In this document: positions 1 through 8,548 of the stretch, one piece after another | Layout of the letters: the number at the start of each line of letters is the position of its first letter | How positions within the stretch are numbered: position 1 is the stretch's first letter | DNA from: JAAGZL01 sp050290785 | GTDB lineage: Bacteria; Pseudomonadota; Gammaproteobacteria; Chromatiales; Chromatiaceae | Reading direction: 5' to 3' | Assembly: GCA_050290785.1 (NCBI GenBank) | Contig: JBNKIR010000001.1 | Span: 148,124 to 212,123 of the forward strand | DNA length: 64,000 bases | Position numbers and translations under genes: made by a program | The notes under the pieces: model-generated | The model's input: only the letters and a program-made list of their open reading frames with translations | What the model was told of the DNA's origin: nothing | Databases searched by the model: none

Positions 1-39
1 ATCCTGGGCACCGCCCTACTCTGGATCGCATTAGACTGA
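1..39 (+). CDS. 3' end of an unidentified CDS (partial)
   Basis: An open frame enters from the left edge and ends at TGA 37-39. Only twelve residues are visible (ILGTALLWIALD), hydrophobic enough to be the end of a membrane segment. Its stop overlaps the ATG of the CysZ gene by one base (TGATG), so the two are probably one transcript and translationally coupled. Too little is present to name a family. Confidence 0.5.
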   Translation: MLGTALLWIALD

Positions 40-758
40 TGCTACAGAACAGCCCCGTTTCCGGCGCCGGCTACCTGCTACAGGGGCTTAAACTACTCAC
101 CAGACCGGGATTGCGCCGCTATGTGATCATGCCCTTCCTGATAAATATCCTGGTGTTCACCAGTCTGGCCTGGTTTGGGATTGCCCAGTTTGAGAATCTA
201 CTGGACTGGATGCTGCCGCAGGACTCATGGCTCTCCTACTTCAGATATATCCTATGGCCCCTGTTCGCCATCGCCGCTGTCCTGGTTACCTTCTACAGCT
301 TCACCATAGTGGCCAACCTGCTGGCCGCGCCGTTTAACGGCATACTGGCGGAGAAGGTGGAGATAATGCTCACTGGAAAGAATCCTCCCCAGATGCATAC
401 GGGTTTCATCCAATCCATCTGGCCCGCCATGCGCTCCGAACTGGTCAAACTCCGCTACTTCATCCTGCGCGCCCTACCCCTGCTCATCCTGTTTCTTATT
501 CCGGGGATAAACATCATCGCACCCATACTCTGGTTCCTGTTCGGCATCTGGTACCTCGCCCTGGAGTACGCGGACTACCCCATGGCAAACAACGGCCTTG
601 GATTTAAAGAGCAGCATGAAAAGATGAAACAGATGCGTCTGACCGCCATGGGATTTGGTGGCGGACTCACCCTGCTGATGATGATCCCCATCCTGAATTT
701 CGCCGCCATGCCGGCTGCGGTGATCGGTGCTACTGTGATGTGGTGTGACAGGGGCTAG
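39..758 (+). CDS. cysZ: CysZ-type sulfate permease (EI24 family)
   Basis: A 239-residue inner-membrane protein of the CysZ/EI24 family, which takes up sulfate for cysteine synthesis. Length is close to E. coli CysZ (about 250). Hydrophobic segments are seen near residues 28-48, 70-98, 140-172 and 205-235, with the family-typical stretches AAPFNGILAEKVE (about 94-106) and LALEYADYPMANNG (about 173-186) between them. The start is the ATG that overlaps the previous stop. No ABC sulfate transporter lies nearby, consistent with CysZ acting alone. Family assignment is firm; that the substrate is sulfate rather than sulfite is inferred from the family. Confidence 0.88.
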   Translation: MLQNSPVSGAGYLLQGLKLLTRPGLRRYVIMPFLINILVFTSLAWFGIAQFENLLDWMLPQDSWLSYFRYILWPLFAIAAVLVTFYSFTIVANLLAAPFNGILAEKVEIMLTGKNPPQMHTGFIQSIWPAMRSELVKLRYFILRALPLLILFLIPGINIIAPILWFLFGIWYLALEYADYPMANNGLGFKEQHEKMKQMRLTAMGFGGGLTLLMMIPILNFAAMPAAVIGATVMWCDRG

Positions 759-782
759 TTTTGCAGTCTTTGCCTATAGTTC

Positions 783-813
783 TCTTGTTCCCACGCGGAG
801 CGTGGGAACAAGA
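783..813. repeat. Perfect palindrome, REP-like / bidirectional terminator
   Basis: A perfect 14-bp inverted repeat (783-796 with 800-813) around a 3-nt loop, core GTTCCCACGC/GCGTGGGAAC. It lies between the convergent ends of cysZ and the GH114 gene, so it can stop both transcripts. The core resembles repetitive extragenic palindromes I recall from several gammaproteobacterial genomes; no second copy is seen in this window, so REP status is inferred. Confidence 0.6.
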
Positions 814-846
814 TATACATCTACTGATTTCTATGTGCTACAGAAC

Positions 847-2145
847 TCAATAATCCTTACAGTCCAATCTCCAGGCATCCAAATCCAGAGTCTTCTTCAG
901 CCAATCAAGTCCCATGCTGTTTGCGAGCGGACAGAACTGTGCTGGATCACCGCTATATTCAACTCCGAACGCCGCCTTGTTCGCCTGAATAAATGGCAGT
1001 AGCAGCTCGCACTCGTCGTATTGGAAGCACTGCTCATTGAGCGACCAGTCGTAATAGGCAACCAAATCTTCAATCTGATCCAGGTCATTCTTTAATCCGA
1101 TTGAAAGGTTTCTTGCATGCGCCTCCTGTGCCATCCATATGTTAAACGTCAGCTGGTCCTGATAGGTCAGTGGAAATCCGGTGTTATTGGTATAGCCATC
1201 CACATTGTCCGGATCCACGCCATCACACCCTTTTGCGACCGCCAAATCGAGACGTGACTGCAGTATTGGGCCTAGCAGGTCAAGTCGACGAATATCCAGC
1301 CACACTTCCCCCGGCCAGCCATTGCTGCGACCTTTTACTTCTGCCGGGTATTGATCTGCATCGGGGCGCCAGTCTTCCCAACTGCCAGCGCTAAAGTAGC
1401 AGATAACGGTTTTCCCCTGGGCATGCAGTTGATCGATAGTACTCTGCGCTGTATCGAACAGATCTATATCGTACATTTGTACGTTATATCCGGTATCTAT
1501 TTCACCCTGAAGTTGCAGTTGCCATGTGGTACCGGGTGTGGGCTGCCAAACATCACCCAACAGTGGCGGCGGAGACGGTGGTTCTGAGCCGTATGTGACG
1601 TTCAATGCCAGATAGTCGAGATCGCTGTTATCTGCCCCGCTTCCGGTAAGATAGCGTATTTTGAGTTTGTTGTTCGAATCTACGTAGTTGGAAAGGACAC
1701 CTCCAACAGCGGAGGTAATCAGGCTCCATTTCCAATTTGGCGCTCCGGCGTTATCTGCCAGCAGCACCCACTTGCCATTGACAAAATCCCTGATTTGCCA
1801 GCGCCAGCGCTGTTCGGATCTGGCTGGACCCTTGTAGTTGGACGCAAACGACATGGCATTGATCTCAGATGGAGCGACATCTGACGGCAATGCAAGAACA
1901 AAAGTCCCGGTGTATCCATTGCTGACTGTATAGAACTCTTTATAGGCATCCCAACCGTCATCTGATCCAGCTTGATCCTGTATCTCTAGGACAGAAAGCG
2001 GTTGATCGCTGTGGCTACCTTTGTTGCTGATCATATTTATTGGGTTGAGTGACACTGTAGTTTGGGCAAACAGTTGACAGTGCCAAGAAGATGCGAGTAG
2101 TACGATGAGATAAAACCAAAAAGAGTGCGTTATCTTGTTATTCAT
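847..2145 (-). CDS. Secreted GH114 glycosidase (endo-alpha-1,4-polygalactosaminidase family)
   Basis: A 432-residue protein with a signal peptide (about 1-27, ending LFA), a beta-rich N-terminal domain (about 35-185), a short proline linker (EPPSPPP) and a C-terminal GH114 TIM-barrel (about 190-425). GH114 motifs include CYFSAGSWEDWRPD, WLDIRR, CDGVDPDNVDGY and NEQC; the acidic residues are catalytic candidates. Members cleave galactosamine-rich exopolysaccharide such as Pel-like polymers. The start is ATG 2145, which has GGGAG upstream and opens the signal peptide; an in-frame extension to 2226 lacks both. No exopolysaccharide operon is adjacent, so the target may be foreign polymer or the cell's own biofilm. 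Substrate is inferred. Confidence 0.85.
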   Translation of the reverse strand: MNNKITHSFWFYLIVLLASSWHCQLFAQTTVSLNPINMISNKGSHSDQPLSVLEIQDQAGSDDGWDAYKEFYTVSNGYTGTFVLALPSDVAPSEINAMSFASNYKGPARSEQRWRWQIRDFVNGKWVLLADNAGAPNWKWSLITSAVGGVLSNYVDSNNKLKIRYLTGSGADNSDLDYLALNVTYGSEPPSPPPLLGDVWQPTPGTTWQLQLQGEIDTGYNVQMYDIDLFDTAQSTIDQLHAQGKTVICYFSAGSWEDWRPDADQYPAEVKGRSNGWPGEVWLDIRRLDLLGPILQSRLDLAVAKGCDGVDPDNVDGYTNNTGFPLTYQDQLTFNIWMAQEAHARNLSIGLKNDLDQIEDLVAYYDWSLNEQCFQYDECELLLPFIQANKAAFGVEYSGDPAQFCPLANSMGLDWLKKTLDLDAWRLDCKDY

Positions 2146-2302
2146 TGTTTGTCTCCCTGATGAACGCCTTGAAAATTCACATGATGCTAGTGACAACTGG
2201 ATAATAGCCGCATAAATATAACCCATCTGTAATCACTATGGGTTTACCGCACTTAAGCTGTTGTTCAAACTGAGTACTACCGCACGGTTATTTGCGCAGA
2301 GG

Positions 2303-3472
2303 TCAGGCCGCTGGATAACGATCTTCGATAAACTGTCTGATCCTTTCCACCCCATCCCGCAATAACTCCACATCTGTGGTATAAGCAAAGCGCAGATGTC
2401 TCTCCGGGGCATTGCTCCCGAAATCCATACCGGGCGTTACCGCCACACCTTTCTCTTCCAACAGCCTATAGGCAAAATCAGCGCTGTCGTCGGTAATCCT
2501 GGAGCAGTCTGCATAGAGGTAGAAGGCCCCCTGGGGTTTGGTGCGGAATCTGAATCCAATCTCTTCCAAGGCCGGGAGCAGATAGTCACGGCGTTGTCGG
2601 AATATCTCTTTGCGCTGCTCCAGGATCGTGCCGGTCTCGGCGCTGAACGCCGATAGTGCGGCATACTGGGATGGCGTGGGGGCGGAGAGAAAGATGTTCT
2701 GGGCCAGGCGGTCCAGCGCCCCGATCATCGGTTCCGGGGCCACCAGCCATCCCAGGCGCCATCCGGTCATACCGAAGTATTTGGAGAAGCTGTTGATGAC
2801 AAGTATGCCTTCATCTATCTCCAGCGCACTATGGTCCTCCACGTCGTATATCAGTCCCTGATAGATCTCATCCACGATCAGGAATCCGTCACGCTCCTGT
2901 ACCACCCGGCTGATCTCCGCCAACTCGCGGCGACTGAGCATGGTACCTGTGGGATTGGACGGCGTGGCCACCAGCACCGCCCTGGTGTTGGCCTGCCAGT
3001 TAGCAGCGACCAGGTCGGCAGACAACTGGTAGTCGGTCGTTGCATCGAGCTCCACCGCCTGAGGTACCCCGCCCACCAGATGTACAAAGTTCCTGTTGCA
3101 TGGATAGCCGGGGTCAGACATGAGAACACCATCCCCAGGATTGATTAGGACGCTCAGCAGTAGTTGCAGGGCCCCTGATGCGCCTGGAGTGACCACGATG
3201 CGCTGTGGATGGATATCCAACCCATAACGCTGCCTGTAGTGGCCGGAGATGGCCGTTCTCAGCTCCGGCATACCCAGGGCTGGTGTATAGTGGGTACGAC
3301 CCTCAGCCAGGGCCTGACGCCCTGCGTCGATGATGGGTTTGGGGGTGCTGAAGTCAGGTTCGCCCACCTCCATGTGGATGATGGATCGCCCCTCCGCCTC
3401 CAGTTGTCTGGCCCTCTCCAACAACTGCATGACATAAAACGGCCTGATTTTTTCCATGCGATCCGCAATCAC
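2303..3472 (-). CDS. PLP-dependent class I/II aminotransferase
   Basis: A 389-residue fold-type I aminotransferase of the aspartate-aminotransferase superfamily. Seen are the N-terminal EVGEPDFSTP (about 36-45), cofactor motifs TPSNPTGT (about 169-176) and VDEIYQGL, the Schiff-base lysine in NSFSKYFGMTGWRLGW (K about 231), and the C-terminal substrate arginine in RHLRFAYT. It resembles the unassigned aminotransferases often found beside dksA in gammaproteobacteria; amino-acid specificity cannot be read. Start is GTG 3472 with GGGGT upstream; an in-frame ATG at 3457 is a weaker alternative. It diverges from dksA. Confidence 0.85.
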   Translation of the reverse strand: MIADRMEKIRPFYVMQLLERARQLEAEGRSIIHMEVGEPDFSTPKPIIDAGRQALAEGRTHYTPALGMPELRTAISGHYRQRYGLDIHPQRIVVTPGASGALQLLLSVLINPGDGVLMSDPGYPCNRNFVHLVGGVPQAVELDATTDYQLSADLVAANWQANTRAVLVATPSNPTGTMLSRRELAEISRVVQERDGFLIVDEIYQGLIYDVEDHSALEIDEGILVINSFSKYFGMTGWRLGWLVAPEPMIGALDRLAQNIFLSAPTPSQYAALSAFSAETGTILEQRKEIFRQRRDYLLPALEEIGFRFRTKPQGAFYLYADCSRITDDSADFAYRLLEEKGVAVTPGMDFGSNAPERHLRFAYTTDVELLRDGVERIRQFIEDRYPAA

Positions 3473-3569
3473 CTGCCAACACCCCGGTTCTGCTACAGTT
3501 TAGAGGTTGTAGCTTAACCCAAAGGTTTCGCCAAAGGCACCTTGATTGAGATGTTTTCGCCACAATTTC

Positions 3570-3598
3570 TTGCCCGGAACAGACTATTCTGGTATAGA
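3570..3598 (+). promoter_or_regulatory. Putative sigma-70 promoter of dksA
   Basis: TTGCCC (3570-3575) and TATAGA (3593-3598) are separated by 17 nt and lie about 40 nt before the dksA start. Position and spacing are good, the -35 is moderate. Not experimentally supported. Confidence 0.5.
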
Positions 3599-3636
3599 TA
3601 CCGCCCTTCATTAGATTGGTTTGTCAGGAGATTTGA

Positions 3637-4080
3637 ATGGCAGCAAAAAAGAAGGCCGAAGCACAGCTTTCTGGTCCGTTCGGCTTTACGCCCTATAAGA
3701 TCAAAAAGGGCGAAGAGTACATGAATGAGAATATGGAAAAGCACTTTCGGGCAATCATGGAGGCATGGAAGAAAGAACTAATGGCCGAGGTCGATAGGAC
3801 CGTGCACCACATGCAGGATGAGGCCGCTAATTTCCCTGATCCGACCGACCGTGCCAGCCAGGAATCAGAGTTCAGCCTGGAACTACGTACCAGAGACCGG
3901 GAACGTAAATTGATCAAAAAGATCGATGAAACTCTCTCTCTTATCGACAGCCATGACTATGGTTACTGCGAATCATGTGGTGTGGAGATCGGTATTCGCC
4001 GGCTTGAGGCCAGACCGACCGCCACCCTCTGTATCGACTGCAAGACCCTGGATGAGATCCGGGAGAAGCAGATGGGCTGA
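3637..4080 (+). CDS. dksA: DksA, RNA polymerase-binding transcription factor
   Basis: A 147-residue DksA, which binds the RNA polymerase secondary channel and with ppGpp tunes rRNA and amino-acid promoters. Its hallmarks are the coiled-coil arms (about 35-70 and 80-110), the acidic tip DPTDRASQE (about 68-76), and the four-cysteine zinc finger CESC...CIDC (about 110-135). The length matches E. coli DksA (151). AGGAG at 3626-3630 precedes ATG 3637. It is followed by its own intrinsic terminator and then gluQ, the same dksA-gluQ order as in E. coli. Confidence 0.97.
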   Translation: MAAKKKAEAQLSGPFGFTPYKIKKGEEYMNENMEKHFRAIMEAWKKELMAEVDRTVHHMQDEAANFPDPTDRASQESEFSLELRTRDRERKLIKKIDETLSLIDSHDYGYCESCGVEIGIRRLEARPTATLCIDCKTLDEIREKQMG

Positions 4081-4101
4081 CAGCCCTCAGTGCTGATCGA
4101 C

Positions 4102-4127
4102 AAAGCCGGCTTTCTAGCCGGCTTTTT
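4102..4127 (+). terminator. Intrinsic terminator after dksA
   Basis: A 10-bp perfect stem (4102-4111 with 4116-4125, GC-rich AGCCGGCT core), a 4-nt loop and a run of five T overlapping the 3' arm. It lies 21 nt after the dksA stop and before gluQ. Confidence 0.9.
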
Positions 4128-4145
4128 CATGCATACAATGGTCTC

Positions 4146-5033
4146 ATGACTGGCTCCAGACACTATCGCGGACGCTTCGCCCCATCGCCCTCAGGTCCTC
4201 TGCACTTCGGCTCCCTGGTGGCCGCTATGGGGAGTTACCTGGATGCACGCCATAACGGCGGCAGCTGGTTGTTGCGCATAGAGGATATAGACCCGCCGCG
4301 GGAGAGAGCGGGCGCCGCCGATTCCATAATGACCACCCTGGAGATCTTCGGCATGGAGTGGGACGGCCCTGTGCTCTATCAGAGCAGCCGTATCGATGCC
4401 TATTCCGAGGCCGCCCATCACCTGCTGTCTTCCGGCCTGGCCTACAGATGCAGCTGTAGCCGCAGGGAGATACAGGAGTCTGGTATCACTGGGGGTGAAG
4501 GCATGATCTACCCCGGCACCTGCCGCAACGGTCATGATCCGTCCCGAGAGGTCCAGACCCTGCGTGTCATTACCGACTCCATGGATATGGGCTTTGCCGA
4601 CCTGATCCATGGCAGATTCCGTCAGGACCTGGCACGGGACGTGGGTGACTTCGTCGTACGCCGCGCGGACGGCCTCTACGCCTATCAACTGGCGGTGGTG
4701 GTGGATGATGCCTTTCAGGACATCACCAGTGTGGTGCGCGGCAGCGACCTGCTCTTCTCCACCCCGCGTCAGGTATATCTGCAACAACTGTTGGGGCTAC
4801 CCCTGCCGGAGTACGCCCATCTTCCACTGGTGCTGGGCGCTGATGGAAGGAAGCTGAGCAAGCAGAGCAGGTCCTGGCCGGTGGATAGAAAAGACCCTCT
4901 ACAGACCCTGTTGAATGCGGCGGAGTTTCTGGGACAGAAACCGGATCGCGATCGCCCCTCAAATCTGGATGAGTTCTGGGAGTGGGCAATCGCAAACTGG
5001 GATGTAGGAAGTGTGCCAGTGCAAGAATACTGA
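4146..5033 (+). CDS. gluQ: Glutamyl-Q tRNA(Asp) synthetase
   Basis: A 295-residue GluQRS, a truncated glutamyl-tRNA synthetase without the anticodon-binding domain that attaches glutamate to queuosine-34 of tRNA-Asp. Visible motifs are the HIGH-equivalent PSGPLHFGS (about 14-22), the glutamate-site LRIEDIDPPR (about 43-52), cysteines CSC...YPGTC (zinc site, about 100-122) and the KMSKS-equivalent KLSKQ (about 238-242). Length agrees with the E. coli enzyme (about 300-308). It follows dksA past a terminator, so it probably has its own promoter or relies on readthrough. Confidence 0.95.
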   Translation: MTGSRHYRGRFAPSPSGPLHFGSLVAAMGSYLDARHNGGSWLLRIEDIDPPRERAGAADSIMTTLEIFGMEWDGPVLYQSSRIDAYSEAAHHLLSSGLAYRCSCSRREIQESGITGGEGMIYPGTCRNGHDPSREVQTLRVITDSMDMGFADLIHGRFRQDLARDVGDFVVRRADGLYAYQLAVVVDDAFQDITSVVRGSDLLFSTPRQVYLQQLLGLPLPEYAHLPLVLGADGRKLSKQSRSWPVDRKDPLQTLLNAAEFLGQKPDRDRPSNLDEFWEWAIANWDVGSVPVQEY

Positions 5034-5093
5034 AAAAAAGAACGCCAATGATTATCCACTGTTAATTCATTGGTACACCACTATACGAGGATA

Positions 5094-5110
5094 CCGCGAT
5101 CAAGTCGCGG
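5094..5110. repeat. Short palindrome between convergent genes
   Basis: A 6-bp GC stem (CCGCGA 5094-5099 / TCGCGG 5105-5110) with a 5-nt loop lies between the ends of gluQ and the AddA-like gene. It may stop transcription or be a degenerate REP-type element. It has no T-run and one copy only in this window. Confidence 0.35.
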
Positions 5111-5149
5111 CATGATGGGATTTCCCTTGCCCAGTAACTTTGGGCACTT

Positions 5150-8100
5150 TTAAGCATCCCAGCTGCGCCATCCTGATAGCAGTGGAAAATAGAGTCCGAG
5201 CCTTATGGGGCGCTCCTCCAGGCTCCGGAAGATGGCCGCATATCGCTCCATCTGGGCACGATACCTGATCACCTCGTGATCGAGAAATACCTCCACATCA
5301 CTGCCTTCGTGCACACCGGTCTTGTAATCGATGATCCATCGCACACCGTCTGCATCAATAAAGGTGCGATCGACGATGATGTTGACCTGCCTCTGGTCAT
5401 GATATGAACTGAGGGCATATTCAGACCTGGAATCCTGGTGTCGGTCTGACAGGATCCACCTACCCCTGTCATCCGTCAGGGCCTGTTCCAGGGCCCGGTC
5501 TACCCTGGCGACCGCAGCATCCAGTTCACCCCTGGGGACACCCAGATACAGCAATGCATTGGCAAAGGCCCTGTGCAGCGAGCCGATCCGCTGCCGGTCC
5601 CAGTTGTGCATGCCGTCCCTGGCTATGCGCTGCAGGTAGCGATGCACCAGGGTACCCACCTGGCGTGCTGTCTCGCCAGCCCAGTCGAACTCAAGGATCT
5701 CCTTATCCGGCGTATCCAGTTGCCTGGGAGAGATAGCCTGAACGACGGCAGGGGCCAGATCCTGTTTCGGTAGCGACCAATCCGGAGGCAGGCGGCGGAT
5801 CGGATGTGGTGCTGCGCCAGCTCCAGCCTCACCTCTGCCACCGACCCGATCATCCTCTGATAGTTGTTGGAATCCTGCCCTGACCTCAGAGGCAGACCAT
5901 AGTGCTGCCAGTAGAGACCTGCTGTCCGGATCTTTCAGACCATCCTTCCACTCCAGGTGCCCCAGCAGATGTAACCGTTTCCTGGCCCTGGTCGCAGCCA
6001 CATAGAGCAGACGGCCATCTTCCAGGCGGTCTTTCTCTCTGACCAGAGTGTGCAGATACCTGTATATGGGATCCTCATTCTCATCCGCCCGCTTGATCGG
6101 GGCCAGCAACAGATCGGATGTGTCTCCTGAGATGTTGCGCTCCAGCCAATAGAGGAGTCTGGAGTCATCCTGACCAGGTATTCTACCCAATCCAGGGATG
6201 ATGACCTGGTCAAACTCCAGACCCTTTGCAGCATGTATGGTCATCAACTGCAATCGGTCGCTACTCTCGGTATCCGGTGGGGCATATAGCCTGGTCAGCG
6301 CCTCATCCAGTGCACTGAAGTCATCGATGTCACCTCCATGATCGAACTCCTCCAACAGTTGAAACAGCATTTGGGCCTCTTCCAACTCCGTCCCAGAACG
6401 GGCCACTGCCGGACCGCCCAGGGCTACCCAGACCCCCTGCACCAGATCACGCAACGGTAAGCGCCTCAGTCCCTGCTGCGCCTGATCCAGGATATCCTGC
6501 ATACGCCGTAACCTGGTTTTGCCTTCACCACTCAGCCCCGCCCAATTCTCAGTCCGGTCCATCAGCTCCCGGATGGTGCGCCTGTGATCGCCACCGGCCA
6601 GGGCATGCATATCCCCCAGGCTCAGACCACACCAGGGTGCACGCATGACAGAGAGCCATGCTATACGGTCCGCAGGATGTAACAGGGCCCTGGTCAGCGC
6701 CATCAGATCGGATATCACCGGTCGTCGGGACAGGAGTTCTACCTCTACCGCCTTAAACCTCAGACCGGCCTGTTTCAACTCCGGTATGATGGCGGCCAGA
6801 TGGCTGCGGCTCCTTACCAGTACAGCGACCCTGTCCTCCGGTTCCTCTCTCTGTGCAGCCAGCACCAATTCAACAACCTGCCCGGCCTCCGTGACATCAT
6901 CCCGTCCCAGGATTGGATGGATCTGTACCGCCGGCTTGGAGCCCCCTGGATGAAATGGGGTGGAGTCTGCATAGCTCACCGCCCCTTTGCCTATCTCTTC
7001 ATACTCTGGCAGCACCTGCCGGAACACCTGGTTCACCCACTGCACTATCCCCTGCTGGGAGCGGAAATTGACCGAGAGTGCCAGTGGAGTGAGAGGTATA
7101 TTGCCTATCCCCTCCTGTCTGGCCCGCAGATAGAGCCCCACTTCCGCCTCACGAAAACGGTAGATAGACTGCATGGGGTCGCCTACCACAAACAGGGTCC
7201 TGCCGTCGTCCCGTTCCCAGCCGCGGGTGAGCTTCCTCAGCAACTCGTACTGGCCGAAGGAGGTATCCTGAAACTCATCCACCAGGATGTGTTGTATGCG
7301 GTAGTCCAGGGCCAGGGCCAGGTCCGTGGGATTATCATCGTCGCCCAGCGCCATGTTGGCGCCCAGGGCCATCTCGATGAAGTCCACCTCCCCCCTCTGG
7401 GACATCACCAGCTTGAGCTCAGCAACTGCTATCCTGAGGAACAGTGAGAGAGACTGCAGCACCAGCCACTGCTGATCCGTGTATTCCGTGGGTGGCAGCC
7501 TCGGTACCTGGGCCAGTCTGGCGATAAAGTCCGGGTGCTCCTGCAACTGCTCCAGCATAGAGATAAAGGCGTCTTTCATCTCTCTGCAGAACTGCTTGCC
7601 TGCGTCACTGTCCGTGGGAAAGCCGTTGTTCTTATTTATGCCCTTTCTTTTTCTTAAGCTGCCTTCCCTGGTCAGGAGGAGATCGGATAGTCCCAACCAC
7701 CGCTTGATACTGCTGCAGGATGCCGATGGCATCTGCTGAATATCCAGACAGGAGAGGATAGGCAGATCCTTACCATCCGCCTGAATGTTGCCAGCGGCAA
7801 AACGCGCAAACCGAATGATCTCTTCCGTCAGCCCTGTGGGAACGGTGGCGACCAGTGATGCCAGCTCATCCTCCACTATCCTCTTCAGGGCAGACTCCAA
7901 CTCCTGGCGTCGCAACCACTCATCACTATCGCCGACCACATGGCGTATCCATTGATCGCGCCGTGACAACATGCTGATCAGTAACCCCTCAAGCCGTGGG
8001 ATATCGTTATCCAGGTGCCTGAGCAGGGTGGCGACCGCATCACTCCAGTCACTATCCTGCTCAAGATGCAATACGGCTGTGCGTGCAGCCTCCTGATACA

Positions 8101-8548
8101 GATATTCCGGCCTCGCGGCTATGGCGGGCTGTCCACCGAATCTCGAGAGCAGCGGTAGTTGGCCGGTTACCCCGCCACAGAGCGCGTCTATGGTCTGTAT
8201 CTTGAGGCGTCCGGGAGACGCATGCAGTTGCCATCCATGCTCCATATTACGCCCCATGACCTTGCGGGCCAGTTCCCAGGTAAGCCTGGCATGGACCTCA
8301 TCAGGCCCATCTCCATCTGCGCCATCCAACGCCTCCAGGACACGATTCCGCATCTCTGAGGCCGCCTTCTTAGTGAAGGTGATGGCTATGATCTCCTCAG
8401 GCTCATCGACTATGGAAAGGAGTCTGAGATAGCGTTGAATCAGCAGTTCGGTCTTCCCGGAACCGGCCGGTGCCTGCACGATAAATGATCGGCTGATATC
8501 CAGTGCCTGCTCGCGCTGATCCCGGTCCTGAATAAGTGTTGGAGTCAT
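5150..8548 (-). CDS. AddA-like UvrD-family helicase with C-terminal nuclease
   Basis: A 1132-residue superfamily-1 helicase for double-strand break processing. Helicase motifs run in order: Walker A QAPAGSGKTE (about 25-34), Ia AITFTKKAASEMR, II VDEFQDT (about 420), III GDPMQSIYRFR, IV LSVNFRS, V TIHAAKGLEF and VI YVAATRARKRL. The C-terminus carries a RecB-type PD-(D/E)XK nuclease with IIDYKTG (about 1072-1078) and a downstream QMERYA. The partner gene upstream overlaps by 4 nt (ATGA), so the two form one unit. This beta/gammaproteobacterial pair is AddAB-like rather than RecBCD; whether recBCD also exists in this genome is not visible. Confidence 0.9.
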   Translation of the reverse strand: MTPTLIQDRDQREQALDISRSFIVQAPAGSGKTELLIQRYLRLLSIVDEPEEIIAITFTKKAASEMRNRVLEALDGADGDGPDEVHARLTWELARKVMGRNMEHGWQLHASPGRLKIQTIDALCGGVTGQLPLLSRFGGQPAIAARPEYLYQEAARTAVLHLEQDSDWSDAVATLLRHLDNDIPRLEGLLISMLSRRDQWIRHVVGDSDEWLRRQELESALKRIVEDELASLVATVPTGLTEEIIRFARFAAGNIQADGKDLPILSCLDIQQMPSASCSSIKRWLGLSDLLLTREGSLRKRKGINKNNGFPTDSDAGKQFCREMKDAFISMLEQLQEHPDFIARLAQVPRLPPTEYTDQQWLVLQSLSLFLRIAVAELKLVMSQRGEVDFIEMALGANMALGDDDNPTDLALALDYRIQHILVDEFQDTSFGQYELLRKLTRGWERDDGRTLFVVGDPMQSIYRFREAEVGLYLRARQEGIGNIPLTPLALSVNFRSQQGIVQWVNQVFRQVLPEYEEIGKGAVSYADSTPFHPGGSKPAVQIHPILGRDDVTEAGQVVELVLAAQREEPEDRVAVLVRSRSHLAAIIPELKQAGLRFKAVEVELLSRRPVISDLMALTRALLHPADRIAWLSVMRAPWCGLSLGDMHALAGGDHRRTIRELMDRTENWAGLSGEGKTRLRRMQDILDQAQQGLRRLPLRDLVQGVWVALGGPAVARSGTELEEAQMLFQLLEEFDHGGDIDDFSALDEALTRLYAPPDTESSDRLQLMTIHAAKGLEFDQVIIPGLGRIPGQDDSRLLYWLERNISGDTSDLLLAPIKRADENEDPIYRYLHTLVREKDRLEDGRLLYVAATRARKRLHLLGHLEWKDGLKDPDSRSLLAALWSASEVRAGFQQLSEDDRVGGRGEAGAGAAPHPIRRLPPDWSLPKQDLAPAVVQAISPRQLDTPDKEILEFDWAGETARQVGTLVHRYLQRIARDGMHNWDRQRIGSLHRAFANALLYLGVPRGELDAAVARVDRALEQALTDDRGRWILSDRHQDSRSEYALSSYHDQRQVNIIVDRTFIDADGVRWIIDYKTGVHEGSDVEVFLDHEVIRYRAQMERYAAIFRSLEERPIRLGLYFPLLSGWRSWDA

